From Candidatus Bipolaricaulota bacterium (GTDB lineage: Bacteria; Bipolaricaulota; Bipolaricaulia; M55B111), in the NCBI GenBank assembly GCA_018335015.1, contig JAGXKX010000008.1, forward strand, positions 1 through 39,211: a stretch of 39,211 nucleotides of DNA, written 5' to 3'. Below the pieces are notes generated by a model that had not been told where the DNA came from, ran no database searches, and saw only the letters and a program-made list of their open reading frames with translations. Positions 1-8,682 of the stretch are shown here, in pieces. Positions within the stretch are counted from its first letter, which is position 1, and each line of letters opens with the position of its first letter. A program made the position numbers and the translations under genes.

Positions 1-51
1 TTGCCAAATTTCCCCCCTGGGCGATATCCAGTTCATAGACGTTGTATTTAC

Positions 52-293
52 CTACTGACTAAACCACTCGGAGGCGATTAATTCCAGAGTATCTTGTGGT
101 AGGACTTCGTAGTATACGTCCACGCGGAAAGCGTACGGTAGTTCTTTGACAACAGTTTCCAAGCCGAAATCCGTGAGAGCCATGGTACAGTGTTCGGACT
201 CGTAACACGTAGACAGTAGGAGTTGAAGCGTTGAATGGTTAGCCGCTCCCGAAAACCCAGGAGGTCGGCTTGCCTTAATATTTTCACAATACT
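52..293 (-). other. Possible C-terminal gene remnant, ending ...MALTDFGLETVVKELPYAFRVDVYYEVLPQDTLELIASEWFSQ*
   Basis: Read by eye in a minus frame different from the listed 69-aa ORF. It looks protein-like but an in-frame TAG closes it upstream near 294-296. No family recognised. Confidence 0.25.
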
Positions 294-304
294 ACTTTCG
301 AAAG

Positions 305-1096
305 TTAACCCTGGCCGACCATCTGGCTCAGGGTTTCATTAAAGGGTGGCCTTGCAATTCCCTTTTCCGTAATGATTCCCGTTATGTTTTCGGCAGGTGA
401 CACGTCAAAGCTTGGATTATATACGGGTACATCTTCTGGTGCTATGAGGGAACCGTTAATCTCTTTTACTTCGTCTGGAGAGCGCTCTTCGACCTCAATT
501 TCGGTCCCCATTGCGATTTCCATATCAATAGTCGAGGTAGGGGCGACGACGTAGAAGGGAACATTGCGATTCGAAGCGAGCACAGATAAGATGTAGGTAC
601 CGATTTTGTTCGCAGTGTCTCCATTAGCAGCTATGCGGTCAGCACCGACTAAAATAATATCGACATTTCCGTCCCGGATTAGTGTGGCAGCGACGCTATC
701 GACTATTAGTGTAGCCGGGATTTTTCCCTCCACGAGTTCGAATGCAGTAAGCCTCGCCCCCTGAAGTCTTGGCCGGGTTTCATCAACGTAAACATCAACG
801 GACTTCCCCGATTTGTGCGCCTCGCGAATTACTCCGAGCGCGGTTCCGTAACCAACAGTAGCAAGGGCTCCGGTATTACAATGAGTAAGTATACTAGCTT
901 TCTGTGGTACCACGACGTTTCCGTTTGCTGCCATTTTTTTGTTTGTCTTTACGTCTTCCTCGGCTATTAAATCGGCCTCTTGCCTGATTAAATTTACAAT
1001 ATCGCTAGCTTGTTTTTCCCGATTTTGCTCAAGTATTTCATCCATTCTCCCTATCGCCCAGGTAAGATTTACCGCTGTCGGCCGCGCAGAGTCTAT
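305..1096 (-). pseudogene. mtnA: Methylthioribose-1-phosphate isomerase-like (MtnA/eIF2B-related), N-terminally truncated
   Basis: ILTHCNTGALATVGYGTALGVIREA, VDETRPRLQGARLTAFEL, DIILVGADRIAANGDTANKIGTY and an in-frame upstream extension SARPTAVNLTWAIGRM are MtnA-like. An in-frame TAG (1097-1099) closes the frame. The N-terminal about 100 residues, including the expected RGAPAIG region, were not found upstream. Confidence 0.6.
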
Positions 1097-1479
1097 CTAC
1101 CCACCTTTCATTAATTATTTCAACTTTTCCAAGTTAAGTAATGGTCTAATTTTTCCTGTACTGGTGGCTTTTCCGGGTATAATTATCCTCAGGATGACGC
1201 ATTACCACGCCAAGCGGTACTTTATATCACAAAACACTTTGTTTTCTACCGTAGGCATCTATTCATTTTGAACCAACTTCTCCATTGTTTGCCAAAATAC
1301 CTTCGTAAAAGTAAACTTTTATTGTTTCAGCAGTATCCTAACTGGTCCGAGCGGTTAACTTTCACTGGGGGATACCCTCGGTTTAATTTGACCCCTTGCA
1401 AGGTATGGAATCAGACTGTTCTCAAATCTAATTTTATTACTTGTTATTTTCGGAGTAGTTCAAGCTTCGAGGTGGTTTG

Positions 1480-2802
1480 ATGGAAATTGAGGATTATTTG
1501 AACAGCTCATTTAGCTGCAGTTGTGGCAGGGAACATAAGGTGCCTATTAGAGAAATTGTTGTAGAAGGGGACGCTCTGCTGAAAGTCCCGGAAATAATAA
1601 AGGAGTTAACGGACAAATCTCGCCTCTATATTATTGGAGACAAAAACACTTTTGGCGCCGCGGGGAGCAGGTTAGCTGCGATATGTAGAAAAAACGACTA
1701 CAAGGTAAACAAAGTAATCCTGGAAGGGGAGCACGTAGTACCTGACCCCGATACGTTGTTTAAGATTCTAGAAAAGGTAGAGGCCGATGGTTATATGGTT
1801 GCCTGTGGGTCGGGAACCATCAACGACATCACACGCTACCTCAGTTATAAATTAAACAAACCTTACACGATAGTGGGGACTGCACCATCCATGGACGGAT
1901 ACGCTTCTTCGGTGGCTCCGCTCACCGTTGACGGAGTAAAGAAGACCTATAATGCCGCCCCGCCCGAAGCAATAATAGCCGATTTGGACGTATTGAAGGA
2001 TGCTCCGTGGAGGATGATACAGTCCGGATTTGGAGATCTGCTCGGCAAATACACATCACTTTTGGACTGGAAACTGTCGAAAATTTTGCTGAATGAGTAT
2101 TATTGTGCGCAAGCAGAAAGAATCGTAAGAGAAGAATTAACCAATATTATGGAGATCGGAAGTGAGCTAAAAGATAGGTCAAGAGAAAGCATAAAGGTGC
2201 TGACCAAAGGATTGATCAAGTCAGGCCTGGCAATGTTGATGGTGGAAAGTTCCAGGCCGGCCTCGGGTAGCGAACACCACTTTTCTCATTTCTTGGAGCT
2301 CTACGGGTCTCTTTTTGATCAAGGGATCCCTTCACACGGTAACAAGGTCGGTCTCGGTACTTACTTCACTTCGTCTCTATATCTAAAATTAAGTGAAGTT
2401 GATTTTTCTCGGATCGAGCTAAACCACGATCGTTCCTCCAGAAAAGAGGACATAAAAGAGATTTACGGAGAACGGGCCGAACCGGTAATCGATAATTTGA
2501 ACGAGCGCTGGAAAAACGAGCTAATAAGCGAGGATAGACTGGAACAGAAAGAAGACAAAATAAAAAAGTTAATCCGCGAATCTTCTAAGAGCCTTGAAAA
2601 CGTCCGGAGGTACCTAGATCAGATTGGAATCCTGGAACGAGAGGACGTAAGAGCTTTGGATACTGATTGGATAAAAAAGGGGCTAAAATTTGGCTTTGAA
2701 ATCCGAAATAGGTATACTATAAGCACTTTGCTTCGGCAGGCAGGATTATTGGAAAATTGGAGCGATGAGATGGTTGATAGTTATTGCCAGAAGGTGTTAT
2801 AG
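1480..2802 (+). CDS. sn-glycerol-1-phosphate dehydrogenase, AraM/EgsA type
   Basis: ACGSGTINDITRYLSYKLNKPYTIVGTAPSMDGYASSVAPLTVDGVKKTYNAAPPEAIIADLDVL and SGSEHHFSHFLE are G1PDH/AraM motifs. ATG at 1480 with GAGGTGG upstream. Confidence 0.85.
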   Translation: MEIEDYLNSSFSCSCGREHKVPIREIVVEGDALLKVPEIIKELTDKSRLYIIGDKNTFGAAGSRLAAICRKNDYKVNKVILEGEHVVPDPDTLFKILEKVEADGYMVACGSGTINDITRYLSYKLNKPYTIVGTAPSMDGYASSVAPLTVDGVKKTYNAAPPEAIIADLDVLKDAPWRMIQSGFGDLLGKYTSLLDWKLSKILLNEYYCAQAERIVREELTNIMEIGSELKDRSRESIKVLTKGLIKSGLAMLMVESSRPASGSEHHFSHFLELYGSLFDQGIPSHGNKVGLGTYFTSSLYLKLSEVDFSRIELNHDRSSRKEDIKEIYGERAEPVIDNLNERWKNELISEDRLEQKEDKIKKLIRESSKSLENVRRYLDQIGILEREDVRALDTDWIKKGLKFGFEIRNRYTISTLLRQAGLLENWSDEMVDSYCQKVL

Positions 2803-2831
2803 GCCAAAAACGAAAGACTAACCAACTCAGT

Positions 2832-2854
2832 AGCCCCGCCCAGGGGACGGGGCT
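2832..2854. terminator. Hairpin between convergent genes
   Basis: AGCCCCG-cccagggga-CGGGGCT, a perfect 7-bp stem between converging stop codons. No T-tract, so the function is inferred. Confidence 0.4.
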
Positions 2855-2868
2855 TGTAGGAAGCTAAT

Positions 2869-3711
2869 TTAACTCGGAATCCCGTAAATGTCATCCTCCA
2901 GATCTAGCTGATAAACTTTTTCCTGTTTGGAAATGTTATTTATCCGGTCTACATCGGATTCCTCTAGCTCGAAGTTAACTGCTTCGAAATTACTCTCTAT
3001 ATGATCTTTTGAGCTGGATTTGGGGATTGTTACAACATCTTGCTTTATTTGCCACCCTAGTACGATTTGCGCGGGAGTTTTTTGATATTTTTCCGAGAGT
3101 TCGTTAATTACTGGGTCCTGTAGTACTTTCGTCCGCGCCAGCGGTGCTGATGCCGTCATCGTTATGTCATTACTTTCGCAGTATTCCAGCAAATCCTGTT
3201 CTCTATTCCAGGGGTGGAATTCAACCTGATTGACGGAAATAGGTACGTCCGAAATTTTGTGGGCAACCCTCAGCTGATATTTGCTGAAATTACTTACCCC
3301 AATAGTCTTGACGAGACCGGATTCGTACAGTTTTGAAAGGGCAAGTAAAGTTTCTCGTAATGAAATTGCCGGATTGGGCCAGTGAATTAGGTAAAGGTCT
3401 AAGTAGTCAGTACCCAATTTGTCAAGTGACTGGTCCAGGGATCCAAGGACGTCGTCGTAGTGTAGATTAGTGGGTAGGACTTTGGAGGTTAAAAATAATC
3501 GGTCACGGTTGTAACTCTTTAGGACCTCTCCTATTTCTGCTTCGTTCCGGTATCCCTCAGCAGTGTCGATATGGTTGTAGCCTTTATCGAGTGCCACTCG
3601 GAGAGACTCCTTAACGGGTTCGCCCTGCAAATCCCAGGTACCAAATCCAATAAGAGGCATCTCGCCCCCAGTCTTTAAAGTGGTTGTAGGTATATCAGGC
3701 AAGTTCCTCAC
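2869..3711 (-). CDS. Aldo/keto reductase
   Basis: GFGTWDLQG, DTAEGYRNEAEIGEVL, DLYLIHWPNP, IGVSNFSKYQL, IPKSSSKDHIESN. Confidence 0.9.
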   Translation of the reverse strand: MRNLPDIPTTTLKTGGEMPLIGFGTWDLQGEPVKESLRVALDKGYNHIDTAEGYRNEAEIGEVLKSYNRDRLFLTSKVLPTNLHYDDVLGSLDQSLDKLGTDYLDLYLIHWPNPAISLRETLLALSKLYESGLVKTIGVSNFSKYQLRVAHKISDVPISVNQVEFHPWNREQDLLEYCESNDITMTASAPLARTKVLQDPVINELSEKYQKTPAQIVLGWQIKQDVVTIPKSSSKDHIESNFEAVNFELEESDVDRINNISKQEKVYQLDLEDDIYGIPS

Positions 3712-4054
3712 CCCTTTGTTATTTGTGTTATTTAAAACCGTTTGATGGTTAGTAGCCTTAGAATGTGGAAAGTTTATTTAAGTCTAGAATTTAACTTTTC
3801 TCTTTACCATGACAATTCCAACTGGGTGTTCGACTAGCCCCGAACCAAGTCTAAGAACCCCATACTCTAAAAATTATAACTATAAGAGACCTAGAAAGTA
3901 AAATAATTGCCGAAGCATAGGGAGAAACACTGCTAAATATTTGTTCGATAAGTAAAACTCTTCCCTGTTTCCAAAACTCGCCAAGAAATCCTCAGTCCGG
4001 CGAAGTGTCGTGGATTTGGAATTAATTTTTATTCTCGCAAGGATCGACGTTTCT

Positions 4055-4840
4055 TCAACCATGGAGAAGGCGGCCCTCCATTCCCCCCGCCACGGTAAGT
4101 ACCTGGCCTGTGATGTGTCCGGCAAGCCGGTGAGAAGAAAGGAAGACAATACTCCTCGCCATGTCCTCCGGGTGGCCGATAGACCGCAGCGATCTCGTCT
4201 TTAATGCATCTTTTACAGAATCCGTGTCTTGCATCTCCGGTGTGGCCATCTCCGTCTTTGTCCACCCCGGACAGATAGCGTTAACCCTCCCTTCCGGCGC
4301 TATCCTGACGATCTCGTTTTTCAGGGACCTGGTCAGGCCGTAAGTGATTGCGGCTTTCGCGGCGGAATAATCGGCATGGTTCTCCTCGCCGAATACGGCC
4401 GCTGTCGAACCTACTATAACCAATGAAGCCTTATCGAGGTCTGAATTCTGAAGGATTCGGAAGTATTCTCTACTACAGAGAAATACGGAAGTTTGATCGG
4501 TCGTGATGGTATTCTGCCAGCGCTCGAGAGACATGTCCTTTATTGGTACCTCTTCACTCGGCCAGATACCGGCATTGGCTACGAGAGCGTCAGGTGGTCC
4601 TAACCGGGACCTCACTTTGTTGAACATGTCTTCCGTTTCCGTTGGATTCGTCAGGTCCGCTTTATGTGTAGTGCAGTCTACCGGAAGTTCCTCTGCCAGT
4701 TCGTCAACCCGCTCCATCCGCGTATGTCCGTGGAGAGCCAGTTTAGCCCCCTCCCGGGCAAACTCGCGAGCTGTGGCTCCTCCAATTCCGCCCGAGGCCC
4801 CCGTTATAACGACGATCCTGTCATTCATACCTGTATCCAT
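4055..4840 (-). CDS. Short-chain dehydrogenase/reductase (SDR)
   Basis: VITGASGGIGGATAREFA (TGxxxGxG), NAGIWPSEE, YSAAKAAITYGLTRSLKNE (YxxxK), HITGQVLTVAGGM. Confidence 0.9.
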   Translation of the reverse strand: MDTGMNDRIVVITGASGGIGGATAREFAREGAKLALHGHTRMERVDELAEELPVDCTTHKADLTNPTETEDMFNKVRSRLGPPDALVANAGIWPSEEVPIKDMSLERWQNTITTDQTSVFLCSREYFRILQNSDLDKASLVIVGSTAAVFGEENHADYSAAKAAITYGLTRSLKNEIVRIAPEGRVNAICPGWTKTEMATPEMQDTDSVKDALKTRSLRSIGHPEDMARSIVFLSSHRLAGHITGQVLTVAGGMEGRLLHG

Positions 4841-4855
4841 CTTCTCACCTCTCGG

Positions 4856-5620
4856 TTAATCTCTTATTTTTGTCAATTCTTCTTTGGCACTGTTTGCAAG
4901 GAAGATCACGTCAGCGCCACAGATGACGTAATCGAACCCCTGATGGACCCTCTCATTTGCCTCCTTGCTGCCCCAGGAAAATATCCCGACTGGAACCTCC
5001 TTTTTCTTACATTTTTCCAGCACTTCATTTATTTTATCTTCAAATATCTGGGAACCCTCGTCCGGGCCGGGTTGATCCAACGAGTGAGATAGATCCCAGG
5101 GCCCAATAAATAAAGAGTCTAGGCCCTCGATCCCGATAATATCCGGGAGGTTCTCGAGCGCTTCTTTCGTTTCAATTTGAATTATTACTGCCTGGTTTTC
5201 GTTCTGGTGTTCATAACATTTATCCATATACTCCGCGCCACCCACCCCGTAGTTGGTGGATCGGGGATTTCCCACTCCTCGCTTACCAATTGGAGGAAAT
5301 TTAGCTGCATTGACGATCTCCCTGGCTTCCTCTCCACTATTGATCATTGGAGCAATAATTCCTTTTGCTCCACAGTCCAATGTTCTCTGGACTAGATCCA
5401 CGTTTTCCTGGACCCTGACAAACGGTACGACGTCTGCTGATTCTGCAGCAGTAACCAAACGCTCAATGGTCTCCGGATTTACCATGAAATGTTCTGCATC
5501 AATTACCACAAAATCGAAGCCAACGCCGGCCAAAACCTCTAACGCTGCCTGAGATCTAGAACAAAGAAAAGTTCCTACGGCCTGGTCTGTCCTATCAATT
5601 AATTTATTTATCTGATTCAT
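4856..5620 (-). CDS. HpcH/HpaI aldolase family protein
   Basis: FDFVVIDAEHF, PFVRVQENVDLVQRTLDCGAKGIIAPMINSGEEAREIVNAAKFPPIGKRGVG, IQIETKEALENLPDI, LFIGPWDLSHSL. Confidence 0.88.
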   Translation of the reverse strand: MNQINKLIDRTDQAVGTFLCSRSQAALEVLAGVGFDFVVIDAEHFMVNPETIERLVTAAESADVVPFVRVQENVDLVQRTLDCGAKGIIAPMINSGEEAREIVNAAKFPPIGKRGVGNPRSTNYGVGGAEYMDKCYEHQNENQAVIIQIETKEALENLPDIIGIEGLDSLFIGPWDLSHSLDQPGPDEGSQIFEDKINEVLEKCKKKEVPVGIFSWGSKEANERVHQGFDYVICGADVIFLANSAKEELTKIRD

Positions 5621-5911
5621 ATACTTTTCACCCGATCTGTTTTATAAGGTGTGATGAAAAGTTTACTTCAATTTTGGAGATTAGTAAATTAACTTAAGGT
5701 GCGGATAAGGGTTATAAGATTAAGTCCAGGGATAAAAAAATCGAAAAAATGAACTACTGTATGCCGACCTAGGTGCTTCTGTTTCCCTTGCTTTCTCTCC
5801 CATCTTTGCCCTATAAAAAGGGCGTACCTATTTAAGAGTTCCAGATATGCAAAATAATATTTCTCAAAAGATAAAAGTAATATTCTTGAAAGAAACTGCC
5901 ACTGTCAAGGT

Positions 5912-7027
5912 ATGGTTACGGTGAATCCCGGGGTAGAGAGGGGTAAAGCCGGTACACTGCGCTGGCGGTTTGGAACGGAGGGCCGGGTATATTCCTCTCC
6001 TGCTATTGGTGGTGACGGTACCGTTTACGTCGGGTCTTACGACGAAAACCTCTATGCGATAAATCCGGACGGTTCCCTAAAGTGGAAATATGAAACGGGA
6101 TACCTCATTCGGTCCTCGCCGGCCATCTCGAATACCGGTGTGATATACATCGGATCGGGTGATCACCATCTCTACGCGGTTAATCCGGACGGGGCGCTGC
6201 GGTGGCGGTTTGAGACAGGTTTTTTGGTCCGTTCCTCGCCGGCAATTGGTAGTGACGGAACAATATACGTTGGCTGTGAGGATAGCAACCTCTATGCAAT
6301 TAACCCCGATGGTTCGTTGAAATGGCTCTATGACACGGGATTTGTGATCCGCTCTTCTCCCGCTGTTGCGAAGGATGGAACCGTCTACATTGGATCCTAC
6401 GATGATTACCTCTACGCGCTTGAGCCGGGCGGCGAATTGAAGTGGAGGTACAGGACGGGCTGGTGGGTGAATTCGTCGCCCGCGATCGGGGAAAACGGGA
6501 CGGTTTATGTAGGGTCGAAGGACGGTCGGATTTACTCTATTAACCCGAACGGCACGTTAAACTGGAAATTCGATACGGACGGGGAGGTTTATTCTTCTCC
6601 CGCAATTGGCAGGACGGGTACGATCTACGTCGGATCCGAGGACGACAACCTATACGCGATTGACCCGGATGGAAGACTAAGATGGCGCTACGAAACCGGC
6701 GGTGGCTGGTGGGATTACGTCGATTCATCCCCGGCCGTTGGTAAAGACGGAAATATCTACGTTGGGTCCTACGACGGCTACATCTATTCATTGCATCCCG
6801 ATGGAAGCCTCAACTGGAAGTACGAAACCGGGGGGTGGGTCGATTCTTCTCCAGCTTTAGGGGGTGACGGATCCCTGTACGTTGGCTCTGGTGATAACCA
6901 CCTATACTCGATAAATACGTCTAGTTCGCGGTTAGCCGATTCTCCCTGGCCGATGTTCGGAAAAGACGTAAGGCATACTTCTCGATCGAAAACCCGAGGA
7001 ACTGGTCCAGGGAATGAAGAAAAGTAA
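5912..7027 (+). CDS. PQQ-like (WD40-like) beta-propeller repeat protein, 8 repeats, no obvious signal peptide
   Basis: Eight copies of G-x-L-x-W-x-[FY]-x-T...SSPA[IV]...G-x-[IV]-Y-[IV]-G-S-x-D-x-x-[LI]-Y-[AS]-[IVL]. Start codon uncertain. Confidence 0.85.
   Translation: MVTVNPGVERGKAGTLRWRFGTEGRVYSSPAIGGDGTVYVGSYDENLYAINPDGSLKWKYETGYLIRSSPAISNTGVIYIGSGDHHLYAVNPDGALRWRFETGFLVRSSPAIGSDGTIYVGCEDSNLYAINPDGSLKWLYDTGFVIRSSPAVAKDGTVYIGSYDDYLYALEPGGELKWRYRTGWWVNSSPAIGENGTVYVGSKDGRIYSINPNGTLNWKFDTDGEVYSSPAIGRTGTIYVGSEDDNLYAIDPDGRLRWRYETGGGWWDYVDSSPAVGKDGNIYVGSYDGYIYSLHPDGSLNWKYETGGWVDSSPALGGDGSLYVGSGDNHLYSINTSSSRLADSPWPMFGKDVRHTSRSKTRGTGPGNEEK
5930..6920 (+). repeat. About 120-bp tandem coding repeat encoding propeller blades
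   Basis: Eight consecutive repeats of about 39-45 aa within the 371-aa ORF. Confidence 0.8.
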
Positions 7028-7110
7028 CCGCGGATATTTTTTGGCTTCACCAATTAAAATTACAAGAATTTCCCCCATCTAGTTGGTTCCGTAGCCCAGC
7101 TGGCTTGAAT

Positions 7111-7150
7111 CCCGGTTTTCGAAGTGAACCGGATTAGGATATTTTTACGC
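7111..7150 (+). terminator. Possible terminator after the propeller gene
   Basis: ATCC(C)GGTT-ttcgaagtg-AACCGGAT stem with one bulge, followed shortly by ATTTTT. Confidence 0.35.
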
Positions 7151-7208
7151 CGGGTACCGGCTTGGCCCTAATTGAGAACTTCTCTGGTCCGAGTAGAATC
7201 GCAAGTCT

Positions 7209-8264
7209 TTAAGAAAGGTTTGCCCGGATTTCGTTTATCCTGGATTGAGCCTTTTTGTTCCCGACCAGGTTGATTTTCTCAGGATCGTCAACGCCAAGCC
7301 CTAGTTCCACTGCCCGTTTTATTTGCTCCTGCTGAAAAGCGTCGGTTCCCATTATTTCCTCGTTTGAACCCAGCGTCTTCAAGATAGCTATACCGACGGC
7401 ATCTACGGCGACCCTGTCAGTTCCCGCTACTATCAGGTTCGCCCTTTTTCGCTCGCCAGAAGAAGGACCGCCGTCGGTGAATACTTCCATTCCGTCCATG
7501 AGAATTAAATCGGGCGAGTATACTTGGTTGATTTCGGCGATCATTTTTCTCATCTTGGTGCTGGAGGGATGGAGTTCGCGCATATAATTATATCCCACTC
7601 TCGGTACTATTCCTACCGATAACTTGAGCGACATAGTGAATACCCCACCGAACTGATGAGTTTTCAGACACGGAGTGGATACTATCCTGTCCGCCTCCAG
7701 GATGGGTCGAGCAACCCGGAAACCTTCATTCCAGTGACTTTTCGAAGGCCGCTGAACTGGAAGGTCCTCCTCAGGGAGCTTGTCGAAGTTTATGAGATCG
7801 AACTCCAGGTCTTCGGCCAGTTCGTATATCCCCTTGTCCGCCAGGACATCCTCTGTCGAGGGAGGCCCACTCCTTTCCCCCAGGGTTATCGAACTTGCCC
7901 CTCGGTTTCGGAGTTCTTCTACTACCTTAATTAGCGTTTCATTGTGAGTAGAGGCAGGAAACGGATCTGCAGTATTGAAGTTCGGTTTGATCAATACTTC
8001 CGAGTCACTGAACTCGCTGTTCAGATCAAGAAGTGAGATTGCTTTCGCTACCCCTTCTTTTCGATCGTCTGTATTCACTACTGCAACACGGGTTCCTTGT
8101 TCATCCTTGCCGTGTTTCTTGACATTTTGACCGGCTTTTGCTACCCCGGATCCGAAGAGCCACGAAAGTGAAGCACCGGAGAGCCCGCGGATAAAACTTC
8201 TCCGGTCCAGTTTCCCATTCAGTATATTAGCCCTTTCCTCATTTCCGTTAGCTGTAGGCTGCAT
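7209..8264 (-). CDS. DUF362-family protein with Tat-type signal
   Basis: RRSFIRGLSGASLSWLFGSG twin-arginine N-terminus; LIKPNFNTADPFPASTHNETL, DRIVSTPCLKTHQFGGVFTMSLKLSVGIVPR, DLILMDGMEVFTDGGPSSGE. Confidence 0.8.
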   Translation of the reverse strand: MQPTANGNEERANILNGKLDRRSFIRGLSGASLSWLFGSGVAKAGQNVKKHGKDEQGTRVAVVNTDDRKEGVAKAISLLDLNSEFSDSEVLIKPNFNTADPFPASTHNETLIKVVEELRNRGASSITLGERSGPPSTEDVLADKGIYELAEDLEFDLINFDKLPEEDLPVQRPSKSHWNEGFRVARPILEADRIVSTPCLKTHQFGGVFTMSLKLSVGIVPRVGYNYMRELHPSSTKMRKMIAEINQVYSPDLILMDGMEVFTDGGPSSGERKRANLIVAGTDRVAVDAVGIAILKTLGSNEEIMGTDAFQQEQIKRAVELGLGVDDPEKINLVGNKKAQSRINEIRANLS

Positions 8265-8430
8265 TTTTACCTCCCCGTTAACTCTCCAGTTGGTAAATAA
8301 TGGTAATTAGAAATCTCGCTCATAAACCACCGATTATATTTTAACATAATTACTTCCAATATCTACCTGAGTTGCCGAGTAATAAAGGCGGGAGAACTAG
8401 TTTCCGAAACCGGGTCAAGTATTTTTTAAT

Positions 8431-8633
8431 CTCAGATCTTTCACCGGCGTATGAAAGCGAGACTTAATTCTGAGTATTGACTTCATTTTCCAATACTAGC
8501 TCTCTACCCCTTACCTGGCTGCCGGGATTTCGTCTTCTGGTAGGATTTGAAGGTTAAATCAGTCGCCAGCTAATGGGTAGAGAGCAGTTATCCGAACCAG
8601 ATAGCTCAATCTGCCGTTCGTGAAAGATCTGAG
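8431..8633 (+). ncRNA. Candidate structured RNA, element E1 (orientation inferred)
   Basis: 14-bp perfect outer stem CTCAGATCTTTCAC (8431-8444) with GTGAAAGATCTGAG (8620-8633), continuing CGGC/GCCG. 7-bp hairpin AGTATTG (8473-8479)/CAATACT (8491-8497). 11-bp GCTCTCTACCC (8499-8509)/GGGTAGAGAGC (8575-8585). CTGG-CTG/CAG-(TCG)-CCAG with a TCG bulge. CAGAT/ATCTG hairpin. The same architecture recurs at 23245-23461. Confidence 0.7.
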
Positions 8634-8682
8634 TTAATATCGTTCTTAGTTAGTTGAAACGGGTCTGGTTCCGAAAGATTGC

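Noticed and set aside
8405-8666. GAAACCGGGTC / GAAACGGGTC near-direct repeat flanking E1, as possible target-site duplication
   Set aside because: Short, imperfect, and no equivalent convincing pair flanks E2; probably chance.
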